Source: Cylindrotheca closterium (taxonomy: Eukaryota > Bacillariophyta > Bacillariophyceae > Bacillariales > Bacillariaceae). Taken from it: 64,000 nucleotides of DNA. Under the pieces are notes generated by a model. That model was not told the origin of the DNA. It did not search any database and saw nothing but the letters and a program-made list of their open reading frames with translations. A program made the position numbers and the translations under genes. Positions 41,501 through 50,700 of the stretch are shown piece by piece. Where the stretch lies: NCBI GenBank assembly GCA_933822405.4, contig CAKOGP040001925.1:67855-131854 (forward strand), written 5' to 3'. Each line of letters begins with the position of its first letter. Within the stretch, counting starts at the first letter, position 1.

Positions 41501-41986
41501 TGTGGTTGACCGCAAGACAACGGCTAGACCCAAGACGGTTGCAAGTAGGTGATTAAAAAGATTCAGATGATTCGTCGCCAGCGCAGCATGCACAGTAGTT
41601 CGATGTGGTCCGGTTATTCTAAATGTTCGATAGTGTTCGTCTGCCATTCGAGCAGATGCATTCTGTCGTCACACGTACACAGTTTATTTGATTTATATAT
41701 TTTTTATCAGAAACACGATTATGAGCATCTACTCCAATTTATTATATTTCATAGATATGATAATACATGAACACAAAAAAGGATTTATATGAAATACCGC
41801 CGCGATCGTGCTCCATTCATCGCTGATATATATTCTCACCTCACTGGTATTTTTGTATTTTTTCTGCCCAACGACCGTTGACACCCACGTGGTCGTAAAA
41901 TTACGATCACCAGAGCTCCTTCTCTTCCACTCCCCCTGTTGCACCAAGTCCACCTGTTGCACCAGGTCTCCCTGTGTTGATCCAAT

Positions 41987-44560
41987 ATGAGCTCGAAAGG
42001 AAACGGCTCAACATTCCTCCAAAAAATGTCCTCGAAAGTAAAAGGAAAGCCCAAATCAGGTGCATCACTCGTGCATGACACGGGTGAGGCTTCTTCGATG
42101 AGCGGACATGATTCCGGCCCGTCGCTTTCAATAAGCAGTAGCAAGCACTCGCTCCCTGAGAACGAAAGGGGAGCACAGAACAAGGCTAGTGCTTCGATGA
42201 AGAAACTTCGCAAGCCATTCGGCATTGGCAATACGAAGCTAAGCAACAAAAGTGATGAGGGCAATAGTGGTGAAGCGGGATTGCCGGTTGAGCAGAATCA
42301 GACTGCTGAAGTACCACTCGGAACCAGGGTGAAGAAACGTAGAAAAAAGAAACCAAAGTCATCTTCTTCATTGGATGCTGCCTCCATGAACAGCTCGTTG
42401 AACAACTCACTTCATAGCAGTCCAGAACTAACCGAACCATCATCAACAAGGCCGAAACGAAGAAAGAAGAAAAAAAAGAGTCTCTCTCTGGATGCAACTG
42501 GCTACGTTGATAACCTTGGAGGAGCTATGAAGAAAAAGAAGAAAAAGAAGTTTATAGATACTTCTGACCTGGGAAAGACCGACGGAGTGGAGGATGCGGA
42601 AGCTGGAAACCTGGATCAAGCCATGGGCGTCTCTGAACAAAAGAAACTCAAAAGAAAGAAGAAGAAAGTGAAGTCTTTAGATACTTCTGAATCGGTCGAG
42701 ACTGATGGATTGGACGATGTGAAAGATGGAAATCTTGATCAAGCGGTGGGAGTCACTGAAAAAAAGAAAATCAAAAGAAAAAAGAAAAAAATGATGTCTA
42801 TAGATGCTTCTGATCCGAGAGAGACTGATGGATTGGAGGATGTGGAAGCCCGAAACCCTGATCAAGTGGAGGAGGCCGGTGGACAAGCAATATTCAAAAA
42901 GAAGAAGAGAAAGAAGAAGACAATTGATACTTCGAGCCCCGAAGGCGCAGAAAAAAAGAAACCTAGTGAATTCGCCGCGGAAGAAAATATAGCTCTCAAC
43001 GCAGAAAGCATCAGCATTACCGAGACGAAGCACAGTTCTTCCGCGAAACTAGAAACCAATGCAAAGGAAGCTGAAACTATTGTTGAAAGCGCCAGTGGTA
43101 CGTTGCCTGCAGAAGCAGAACAGCGGCATCTTCATCCACAGGAGGAAGGCCCAAGTTCACCAAAGGAAGAAAGTCCCGAAAGACCGGAAAATGAAGATAA
43201 AGAGTCAGGTGTGCTGAATCGTGAAGCGCCACTTAATGACCAAGACACCGACTCCGCAACAGCAGCGCCATCTTCTAATGCGGCAGAACAACACGACAAA
43301 TCGCAATTCCAAGGTGTCACAATCGTGAAGGAACCTGAACGCGATGGTGAATCTTCCCCGGCCGTGGGGGAAGGCGAAAACGGCAGACAAGCAAACTTTC
43401 AGACTGAACTTGTTCCTACAAAGGAAGAATATGACGAGGAAAGCGACATCGTTGTCCACCATTCGAATGCCAGTAAAGCTTTGAAGACCGAGAAAAATGC
43501 CGTCACATCAAGGTTGTTTTCCCAAGAGTCGGATTTTTCCGGATCAGATAGTTCGGAATCCGGTAATGCCAGCCAGTTCGACTCTGCTGACCACCCACAA
43601 TCAAACATCCGGACTGGGCTTGTTCCCACAAATGAAGAACTTGGGGAGGAAAGTGGCATTGTTCTTCACAATGTGAAAGCCGGTAAAGCCTTGAAGACCG
43701 ACAAAAATGCTTTATTTTACAACGACTCGGATGATTCTGGATCTGACAATTCGGAATCCGATGTTGACACTGAAAACGACTCTGGGGACCATTTACCACA
43801 CATTCAGCCCGCGCTTGTGCCCACAACTAAAAGCCGTGGTAAGGAAAGTGACATTGTTCTTCACAATGTGGAAGCTAGCAAAGCTTTGAAGAAAGAGAAA
43901 AACTCGGTCGCATCAACTTTCTTTTACAAAGAGTCGGATGATTCCGGATCGGACAACTCGGAATCTCCGAACGACAGAGATCTTTATTCTGCTAACCACC
44001 CTGGGGAAGACTGTGCCAACGACGACATTACATCCTCTGGGGAGGCCGTTCTTGGCACTGATGATAATGCTGCTTTAGACACTGTCATCGTTGAAGACAA
44101 AGGCTCATCTGCAGCCTTGCGAAAACAAGTGGAACAATTACATGAGCAACTTGAAGAAAAACAGCGTGAGATCCGAATGCTTGAAGAATTGGTGGCCTCC
44201 CATGAGTCCAATGCGATCGAGCAAGACGATCAAATTGCTGTTCACAAGGGAATGATTGACGATTTTCAAGAAGATTATGATATGGTTCTGGGAAAGTATA
44301 ACGAACAAGTCGAACAGAATGCACTGCAGACAGGTCTCATCGGAAGAATGAAACATGCGGAGCTTGAGTACGTGAGGGCAATCAACGAGAAAACGAATCG
44401 CATCCAAGTGTTGGAGGAACAACTATCAATACTCCAAAAGGCAGAGAATATCCAGTTACTGCCAGCTCTAGAGGCTGAAAATGAAAGGCTTCGGAGAATG
44501 ATAAGCTTACAGAAACAGGGGTTGGTTCAAGCGCTTAGGCAAAGCCCATTAAGCTTTTAA
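41987..44560 (+). CDS. Lys/Ser-rich repeat protein with C-terminal coiled coil, family member 1 (857 aa)
   Basis: First of four co-directional relatives. A basic N-terminus (MSSKGNGSTFLQKMSSKVKG) contains MKKLRKPFGIGN, a motif repeated as MKRFRKSFSAG and FKKLRQSISVA in the next two genes. Residues ~105-325 hold clusters of K/R (KKRRKKKPK, PKRRKKKKK, MKKKKKKKF). These are embedded in ~40-residue repeats (LKRKKKKVKSLDTSESVETD, then GLDDVKDGNLDQAVG). Residues ~470-665 hold three ~73-residue repeats (LVPTNEELGEESGIVLHNVK, then an SDDSGSDNSES acidic end). The C-terminal ~150 residues form a coiled coil (VEQLHEQLEEKQREIRMLEE, FQEDYDMVLGKYNEQVEQNA, IQVLEEQLSILQKAEN). No signal peptide is present, so it is probably intracellular or nuclear. 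The function is unknown. The stop is TAA. Confidence 0.75.
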   Translation: MSSKGNGSTFLQKMSSKVKGKPKSGASLVHDTGEASSMSGHDSGPSLSISSSKHSLPENERGAQNKASASMKKLRKPFGIGNTKLSNKSDEGNSGEAGLPVEQNQTAEVPLGTRVKKRRKKKPKSSSSLDAASMNSSLNNSLHSSPELTEPSSTRPKRRKKKKKSLSLDATGYVDNLGGAMKKKKKKKFIDTSDLGKTDGVEDAEAGNLDQAMGVSEQKKLKRKKKKVKSLDTSESVETDGLDDVKDGNLDQAVGVTEKKKIKRKKKKMMSIDASDPRETDGLEDVEARNPDQVEEAGGQAIFKKKKRKKKTIDTSSPEGAEKKKPSEFAAEENIALNAESISITETKHSSSAKLETNAKEAETIVESASGTLPAEAEQRHLHPQEEGPSSPKEESPERPENEDKESGVLNREAPLNDQDTDSATAAPSSNAAEQHDKSQFQGVTIVKEPERDGESSPAVGEGENGRQANFQTELVPTKEEYDEESDIVVHHSNASKALKTEKNAVTSRLFSQESDFSGSDSSESGNASQFDSADHPQSNIRTGLVPTNEELGEESGIVLHNVKAGKALKTDKNALFYNDSDDSGSDNSESDVDTENDSGDHLPHIQPALVPTTKSRGKESDIVLHNVEASKALKKEKNSVASTFFYKESDDSGSDNSESPNDRDLYSANHPGEDCANDDITSSGEAVLGTDDNAALDTVIVEDKGSSAALRKQVEQLHEQLEEKQREIRMLEELVASHESNAIEQDDQIAVHKGMIDDFQEDYDMVLGKYNEQVEQNALQTGLIGRMKHAELEYVRAINEKTNRIQVLEEQLSILQKAENIQLLPALEAENERLRRMISLQKQGLVQALRQSPLSF
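43390..43990 (+). repeat. Three ~220-bp coding tandem repeats
   Basis: Three direct repeats in family member 1 encode LVPTxEExxEESxIVxHxxx...KALKxxKN...SGSDxSES. Divergence is moderate, which suggests repeated internal duplication. Confidence 0.7.
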
Positions 44561-44973
44561 GAAATTTGTTCTTTCCCCTATGTCTGATTGGTATTCCTTT
44601 GGCATTTTCAATTTGGTGAAATTGTAGTACCGGTAATGACCTGCGATTTTTATTTTTCAAATCTCTCATTCACTGCAATTATTTTTTATTGTATTTTATT
44701 CTCTGCCTGCGACATATACGCGTACCGGTAGGTACTGCGTACCGCATACTTTATCATTTCAGTCGCCGCATAGTTAGACGCAAATGGCTTTGCGAATCAA
44801 AAGATTTATGACTGCACGTGTACGTGCGTGTTCGACTATTTCCACGAAATCGCCACATCTGACGACCGCAGTAGTGTCTGTTCAGAAGCTCCTGCTCAAC
44901 ACCTTTCCAAGCGTGTAAAGGTCATAAACACAACTCGTACATATAGTGCCTCCACATCCACAGCAAGTTCACT
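44561..44973. other. Intergenic spacer between family members 1 and 2
   Basis: T-rich 3' flank then the upstream region of member 2. TACCGGTA occurs at 44628-44635 and 44723-44730. No gene was seen. Confidence 0.5.
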
Positions 44974-47511
44974 ATGTCCTCCTTTGGTGAGATCCGAAAA
45001 TCGTTGTCTCTTTCAATGAAAGGAAAAGAAAATCCATTGCATTTGAATGGCACAGAGGAGTCTTCTTCTCTGAGCAGTAACGGAAACGATTTCTGCCCGT
45101 CACATTCACCGACCCAGAAGAGGCTTTCGCTCTCCGGGAATGAAAGGGGAAAAAAGGATAGGGTCAGCATGTCGATGAAAAGGTTTCGCAAGTCATTCAG
45201 TGCCGGCATAAAGCTAAACTACAATAAGAGAGATGAGAGCAATATTGACGAAATCAAAACCAGCAGCCGTCCTCAAAAGAAAGTGCTAGATGTGCGAAGA
45301 CAATCCTTGCTAGAGCGACAGGATCAGTTGATTTCAGAGGTATTACCAGAAGTCAAGGAGAAGAGACGCAGCAAGAAGAAATCAAGGGCGTCCTTGTTGG
45401 ATGACGGAGACAGCCCAGTGGACTATGATACAGGGCCATCCGAACTGTCAAGTTCAAAAACTAAGAAAAAAAAGACCAGAAAGTCATCCTTGCAAGTTGT
45501 TCATGATGAATATGGCGAAAATGAACATCAATCAGATGAACCAGATGAAGGAAAAAGAACAGAAACGAAGCAGAAAAAGAAGAGAAAATCGGCCTTGACC
45601 GTCTCTCATGAGCAGTACAGCGAAAGCGCGCATGAACCAGATATGCGGGAGGTGGCTACTATTGAATCCAAGAAGAGAACGAAAAAGTCGAAACGGAAAT
45701 CTTCCCTGCGGGTCGCCGAAGGATTGGAGGATGTGGAAAAACTTGATGACCAAGTGGAGCAGGCCAGTGGAGAAAAAGCAAGCAAGACGAAGAAGAAGAA
45801 GGAGCGGTCATCCAAAGTCTCTCACGATGCTGCTGCGGCAGTATTAGATTCGAGCCCAAAGAAGGGAAAGAACAAACTGAAAAAGAAGAAAAAAAAGAGG
45901 AAGTCTGACTTCACCTCATCACTTCTCGATGATCTTGAGCTCGAGCTTGGTGGTACTAGTGAAGAAGATGGTGCAAGTATGAAGGCAAAAAGTCAAGACG
46001 AACAAACTACCGATTCCAGCGATAGTGCTCCCGAGATGAAGCACGACATGGACGACGCTAGTGGTCCGATGGAGAAATCATTCAAAAGCGATGAACTGAT
46101 ACCAACGCTGATTGAAGAGGAACCAAATGAACCAGAGGCACAAAGTCCTTACAAGAAACGCAATACTAATGGCGTCGAAGCTGAAACTACTAGGGAGATT
46201 GTCGAAAATGCTAGTGGAACCATGGCTGCTGTAACCAATGAGGAAGAAGACGAAGAAGAGCACGGCCAGACCACAAAAGAGGGAGGACCAAATCTACCGG
46301 AAGGAGAAAGTTACCAGGAAGAAGCGGAGAATGGAGCTGAAGAGTTGGAGGAAAAAAGAGAAGCATCATTTGAAGATGAGAAATCCAATTCCGCAATAGA
46401 AAAGCAATTCTTCATTCGAAGCTCAAGTCTATTAAATGAGACAAACGCACACGCATTGTCTCTTATCTATGGAACATCTGAGTCTGAGTCTGATGATTTT
46501 GATGACGATGACGATACTACCAATACAGACAAAAACATAAATCCATGCACAGTGGAGTCGAAAGTTGAAGACGCAGAGGTTGAAAATGATGGAAACATGA
46601 GAGCAGCTTCAGATCCATCAGACAGTCAAGCCATCAATGGAAGTCGCGATCATGCTGCATCGGAATTAGCAACCAGTTTGGTTGGTTCGTCAGCAGTCAA
46701 TGAAGTGGCAAATGATAGTGACAGTGAGTTTTGTGATGAAGAGCAAGAGGAATTTCAAGTCCTTATTGGCACAACAGTGGAGGAACTTGGAAGTGATCGC
46801 GATCGTGGTGATGTGCATGAGGTACAAGAACACATTCAAGTTGACCATGTTTCGGCAGTTGGAGAGCTTGGTGGCGATAGTGGAAGTGAGTTTTTCGCTT
46901 CAGACTCAGATCAAGAAGCCAAGGCTGAAATCGAAGAAACTGTGGAAGAGAGCTCTTTGCAAGAGAATGTCAACGATGACATTCAACCGGCTACGGAGGA
47001 CGTTTTGTGTAGCACCGATGATAGTGTTGCTTCAGACACAATCATCATTTATGACGAAGACCAATCTGCAATCTTGCGACAAGAAGTGGAACAATTGCAC
47101 GAGCAACTTGAACAACAAAAGCTAAAGACCAAACGGCTGAAAAAATCAGTTGCGGAACACAAGTCCAACTCAATCGAGCAAATCGAGCAAATCGCCGTGT
47201 ACAAGGGAATGTTTGAGGATCTGCAAGAAGATTTTGATATGCTATTGGGCAAGTACAATGATCAAGTCGAACATAATGCAGTACTTTTGGGTCTCGTCGG
47301 GAAAATGAAGCATGTGGCGCTTCAGGACGAGAGGGCACTGCATGAGAAAACGGATCGCATCCAAGTATTGGAGGAACAACTGTCAATACTGCAAAAGGCA
47401 CAGAAAAGCCAAATACTTTCAGCACTAGAGGCTGAGAACGAAAGGCTTCGGGGAATGATAAACCTACAAAAGCAGAGCCTGTTTGAAAGCTCACTTCGGA
47501 TGGCAAAATGA
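44974..47511 (+). CDS. Lys/Ser-rich repeat protein with C-terminal coiled coil, family member 2 (845 aa)
   Basis: Same layout as member 1. The basic/Ser N-terminus (MSSFGEIRKSLSLSMKGKEN) has an MKRFRKSFSAGIK motif. Residues ~125-320 contain Lys clusters separated by repeats of the form KKKKTRKSSLQVVHDEYGENE. The middle is a long acidic region with repeated AVNEVANDSDSEF/AVGELGGDSGSEF segments, similar to VEELGSDRD. The C-terminal coiled coil (LRQEVEQLHEQLEQQKLKTK, LQEDFDMLLGKYNDQVEHNA, IQVLEEQLSILQKAQKS, LEAENERLRGMINLQKQSL) is closely related to member 1 over ~150 residues. No signal peptide or membrane helix. The stop is TGA. The spacing of 413 bp from member 1 and the shared ends point to tandem duplication with fast divergence of the middle. 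Confidence 0.75.
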   Translation: MSSFGEIRKSLSLSMKGKENPLHLNGTEESSSLSSNGNDFCPSHSPTQKRLSLSGNERGKKDRVSMSMKRFRKSFSAGIKLNYNKRDESNIDEIKTSSRPQKKVLDVRRQSLLERQDQLISEVLPEVKEKRRSKKKSRASLLDDGDSPVDYDTGPSELSSSKTKKKKTRKSSLQVVHDEYGENEHQSDEPDEGKRTETKQKKKRKSALTVSHEQYSESAHEPDMREVATIESKKRTKKSKRKSSLRVAEGLEDVEKLDDQVEQASGEKASKTKKKKERSSKVSHDAAAAVLDSSPKKGKNKLKKKKKKRKSDFTSSLLDDLELELGGTSEEDGASMKAKSQDEQTTDSSDSAPEMKHDMDDASGPMEKSFKSDELIPTLIEEEPNEPEAQSPYKKRNTNGVEAETTREIVENASGTMAAVTNEEEDEEEHGQTTKEGGPNLPEGESYQEEAENGAEELEEKREASFEDEKSNSAIEKQFFIRSSSLLNETNAHALSLIYGTSESESDDFDDDDDTTNTDKNINPCTVESKVEDAEVENDGNMRAASDPSDSQAINGSRDHAASELATSLVGSSAVNEVANDSDSEFCDEEQEEFQVLIGTTVEELGSDRDRGDVHEVQEHIQVDHVSAVGELGGDSGSEFFASDSDQEAKAEIEETVEESSLQENVNDDIQPATEDVLCSTDDSVASDTIIIYDEDQSAILRQEVEQLHEQLEQQKLKTKRLKKSVAEHKSNSIEQIEQIAVYKGMFEDLQEDFDMLLGKYNDQVEHNAVLLGLVGKMKHVALQDERALHEKTDRIQVLEEQLSILQKAQKSQILSALEAENERLRGMINLQKQSLFESSLRMAK

Positions 47512-47740
47512 GACACTGTCAACGTCTAATAATGTATTTGCATGTCTGATGTGACATCCATTCGTTAACAAAAATTATGACACAACGCTCAACGGACAGG
47601 TGAAGGCATCTCACATCGAGTAATAAAATATGATACGTTGAAAAACAAACCGGTGGTCACTTTAAAATCCATCTCTTCTGCATAGCTAGTTGCAGTCAAC
47701 AGATCGTCCTTTCCTATTGTCTCTCTTATTGATCGTTGAA

Positions 47741-50700
47741 ATGAATACAAAACGAATCAGCTCACAGTTGAAGAAAGGATTTCCTTTCAAAAGAAAAACA
47801 AAAGCAGGAAGCTCTCTTCATGATGTAGATGAAGGAATTTATAATGACGACATGTCATTACCATCATCGATTAGTAATGACATCAACGAGTCCTTCCGTG
47901 ATGAAACTAGTGACAGGAAGGGAAAGTCAACTGGTAAAAGCGTCTTTAAGAAGTTGCGTCAGTCCATCAGTGTTGCAATTCCCCGGAAGGGCAAGAATGA
48001 AGGCATTTCCAGTAGCGACGACGACGAGAGTTTCGGTGAGAAGAAATCGAAACGAAAGAAGGGCAAGACGGCGATTTCGGAAGAAAATGAAAGCGCCGAA
48101 TCCAACATTGAAGTTGATGATTTCCTAAAGGCTTTGGACAGCCAGTTTGACGCAACCCAAGAGCGTATTGGTGATGGCAAACAAAAAAGCAAAAAGAAAA
48201 AGACAAGGAAGTCATCATTGGAATCTTTGATGGACGAAGAAGGCGATGGTGCAGGTGTCAAAACAAAAAAGAAGAAAAAGACAAGGAAATCTACCTTGGA
48301 GACTTCCGAGCGTCAAGCCGATGCTACTGCTCCAGAATTTCCCGATGGCAAGAAACGAAAGAAGAAAAAGAAACCAAAACAAGCAGAAGTCTTTCACGAT
48401 GAATATGGTGGCAATGAGCCAGTACATGTGGAGCCAATGCCTTCTGAAGACGGAATGAAAAGAAAGAAGAAAAAGAAAAAGTCGAAACCTATGGATGGTG
48501 CCGACAGCATGAATGCTGTTGCTATTGAAGATGGGGGTGAAGGAGAGGTGAAGCCAAAGAAAAAGAAGAAAAAGAGATCGTCAGAGATTCCAGATGCTTT
48601 TCCTGTAGAAGATCTAGCAGCAAGCACCAGAAGCACAGGCAAAGGAAAAGGAAAAGGAAAAGGAAAGGACAAACCGAAATCGAACAAGAAGAAGTCCAAG
48701 AGAAAGTCCGAGTTCAACCCATCGTTAGTCGAGGAAGTTGATGTTATGGCGGACAATGATCCAAAGACGAGTCACCAAGCTGTCGAGAAGGGGAAAACAG
48801 AAGATCCGAATCCAAGTGCCTCGCAAATAGAAGGTCGCTGCATCTCGCCATCCAATGTTGCAACTGAAAACACGATTTTGGCTTGCTATACCAGGGTTGC
48901 CGTCGACCAACCAGTTCCTTTTCATTTGACCCAAGACGACAACGGCTCAATTCTTATTCAAGACATCGATTCAAAGTTCCAAGCAACCACCGGGATTCAA
49001 GTGGGCCAGCGAGTTTTGCAACTCCAAGAGAAGGATATTGCGTCGTTTCAAAGCTTACAAGACATCCAACGGACTGTACAAGAGACCTTGGATTTGAACA
49101 TAATTCTGATGAAGTTTCCGGATGAAAATGAAAGAGTAAAGAGTCTTGATACAAACATTCAATCCAATATTGTTGAGACCGATGTTGTCGCGGGAGATGA
49201 AGGTGACGAACAAAAGCAACTCCTAGTTGATCCTGATTTGTATGAATTTGAAACCGACACGGAAGGAGAAGACGGGGAAGTTTCAGAAGGGGTTTTCAAT
49301 GATCCTCAGCACGGTGACATGGTGTTTGAAAAGAAATCAAATGATAACGACGATTCCTCGTTCGAATCGTGGGAGAGCGACACATCCGAGAAAGAGAAAG
49401 CAACTAGGGAAGTTGCTACCTCACATACCGAACCACAGATCGAAGACAAAGCTCCTCCAGCAGAAACTCACCATGACAATGATCAATCCTCAGTTGAGTC
49501 TGACTTTTGGGAAAGTGATACGGAAGAGAATGGCGGTAAAGTGCCCGGAAAAGTGGCCGAGACATCCCCAACCGAACCTATCCCTTCTGCATCAAACCAT
49601 CAATATGACAACGACCAGTCCTCAGTCGAACCTGACCGCTGGGAAAGTGATATGTCTGAAAAGGAAGAGAAAAAGGGCGAAGATATCGCCAAGGAACCGT
49701 CAATCGAGCTGACGCTTGATACATCTAATCTACCGGTACCCAATGAAAACGACCAATCCTCAGTGGAATCTGATTGGGAAAGCGACGAATCTGAGGCACG
49801 TGAATCACCCAAGGAAATTCTAAATCTAATCGCACCCAAATCAAATCTCGCAACGATGCGACAAGACAATAAATCAGACATTTTGCCAAGTGATACATCT
49901 CAAAATGAAGACGAGACGACTGATGACATGGTTGAAAGCACCAGTGGAGAGGTACCACCCAAGAATGAAACAGAACCTGATACAATGGAAACACAGCAAA
50001 TTGAAAATGAAAATGTACGCATTGTTGAAGACTTGACGTCGGACTTGGGTGATGGCCACCAGGAGAACATATCAATATCATCTCACAACTCTGATTCGGA
50101 ATTGGATAACGACCAAGATGCAGGCATTGTGGATGAAAGTCTAGGCAAAGGTTCGTTACAAGCTGAAATTAAGCAGGAAACCGTTAACGAAGCAACGGAA
50201 GCTCTTGCTGCTGATATTTGCGGCGCCCCTATGGATTCCGTTGACGAGCCAAAGCAAGACAAAGACCAAGCAGAACCGAAGTCGCCTTATGCTACAAGTT
50301 CCGACAATGTCACAGCCTCTGAAGACAGCAGCAGCAGCAGCAGTAGTGGCAACGACAGCAGCATCAGCAGCAATAGCAACCGCAGTACCGGCAACAAAGC
50401 CACCAATCCGGGCTTGTTACGATCGCAAAGTAACGCTGAAGGCGATATCGCTGCCATTGATTCGCTTGTTGCAGAGGATACAGATATAGTGTCGAAAGAG
50501 CAATCGATGCATGGCGACGATACCCAAGAGAAAGAATCGAAAGATGTAATAGAAGGTGGTGAGAAAATCGGAGGCCTTTTTTCGAATTTCAAAAGGCTCT
50601 TTGGATCTGAGACCCAGGGGGACGACGGGGCAAACCATTCTGCAAAAAATTCAGCTGACAACGAAGATTTGAAAAGCGGAAAGAGCAGCGAGGAGACAAA

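Larger units (their letters stand above)
37718..41986. other. Gene-poor 4.3-kb region with degenerate repeats
   Basis: No supported gene. Features seen: purine/pyrimidine-skewed repeat elements at ~38340-38500 and ~41210-41500 in opposite orientation, a degenerate direct repeat (TGTGGCAAGC.TAATTGATA with similar flanks at ~39062 and ~39392), a 19-20 bp tandem pair TGTGATCAAACAAGACTA at 40872-40910, and TACCGGTA at 38226 and 38290. Short frames are broken and codon use looks random. Old mobile-element debris is plausible, but no transposase motif was recognised. Confidence 0.5.
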
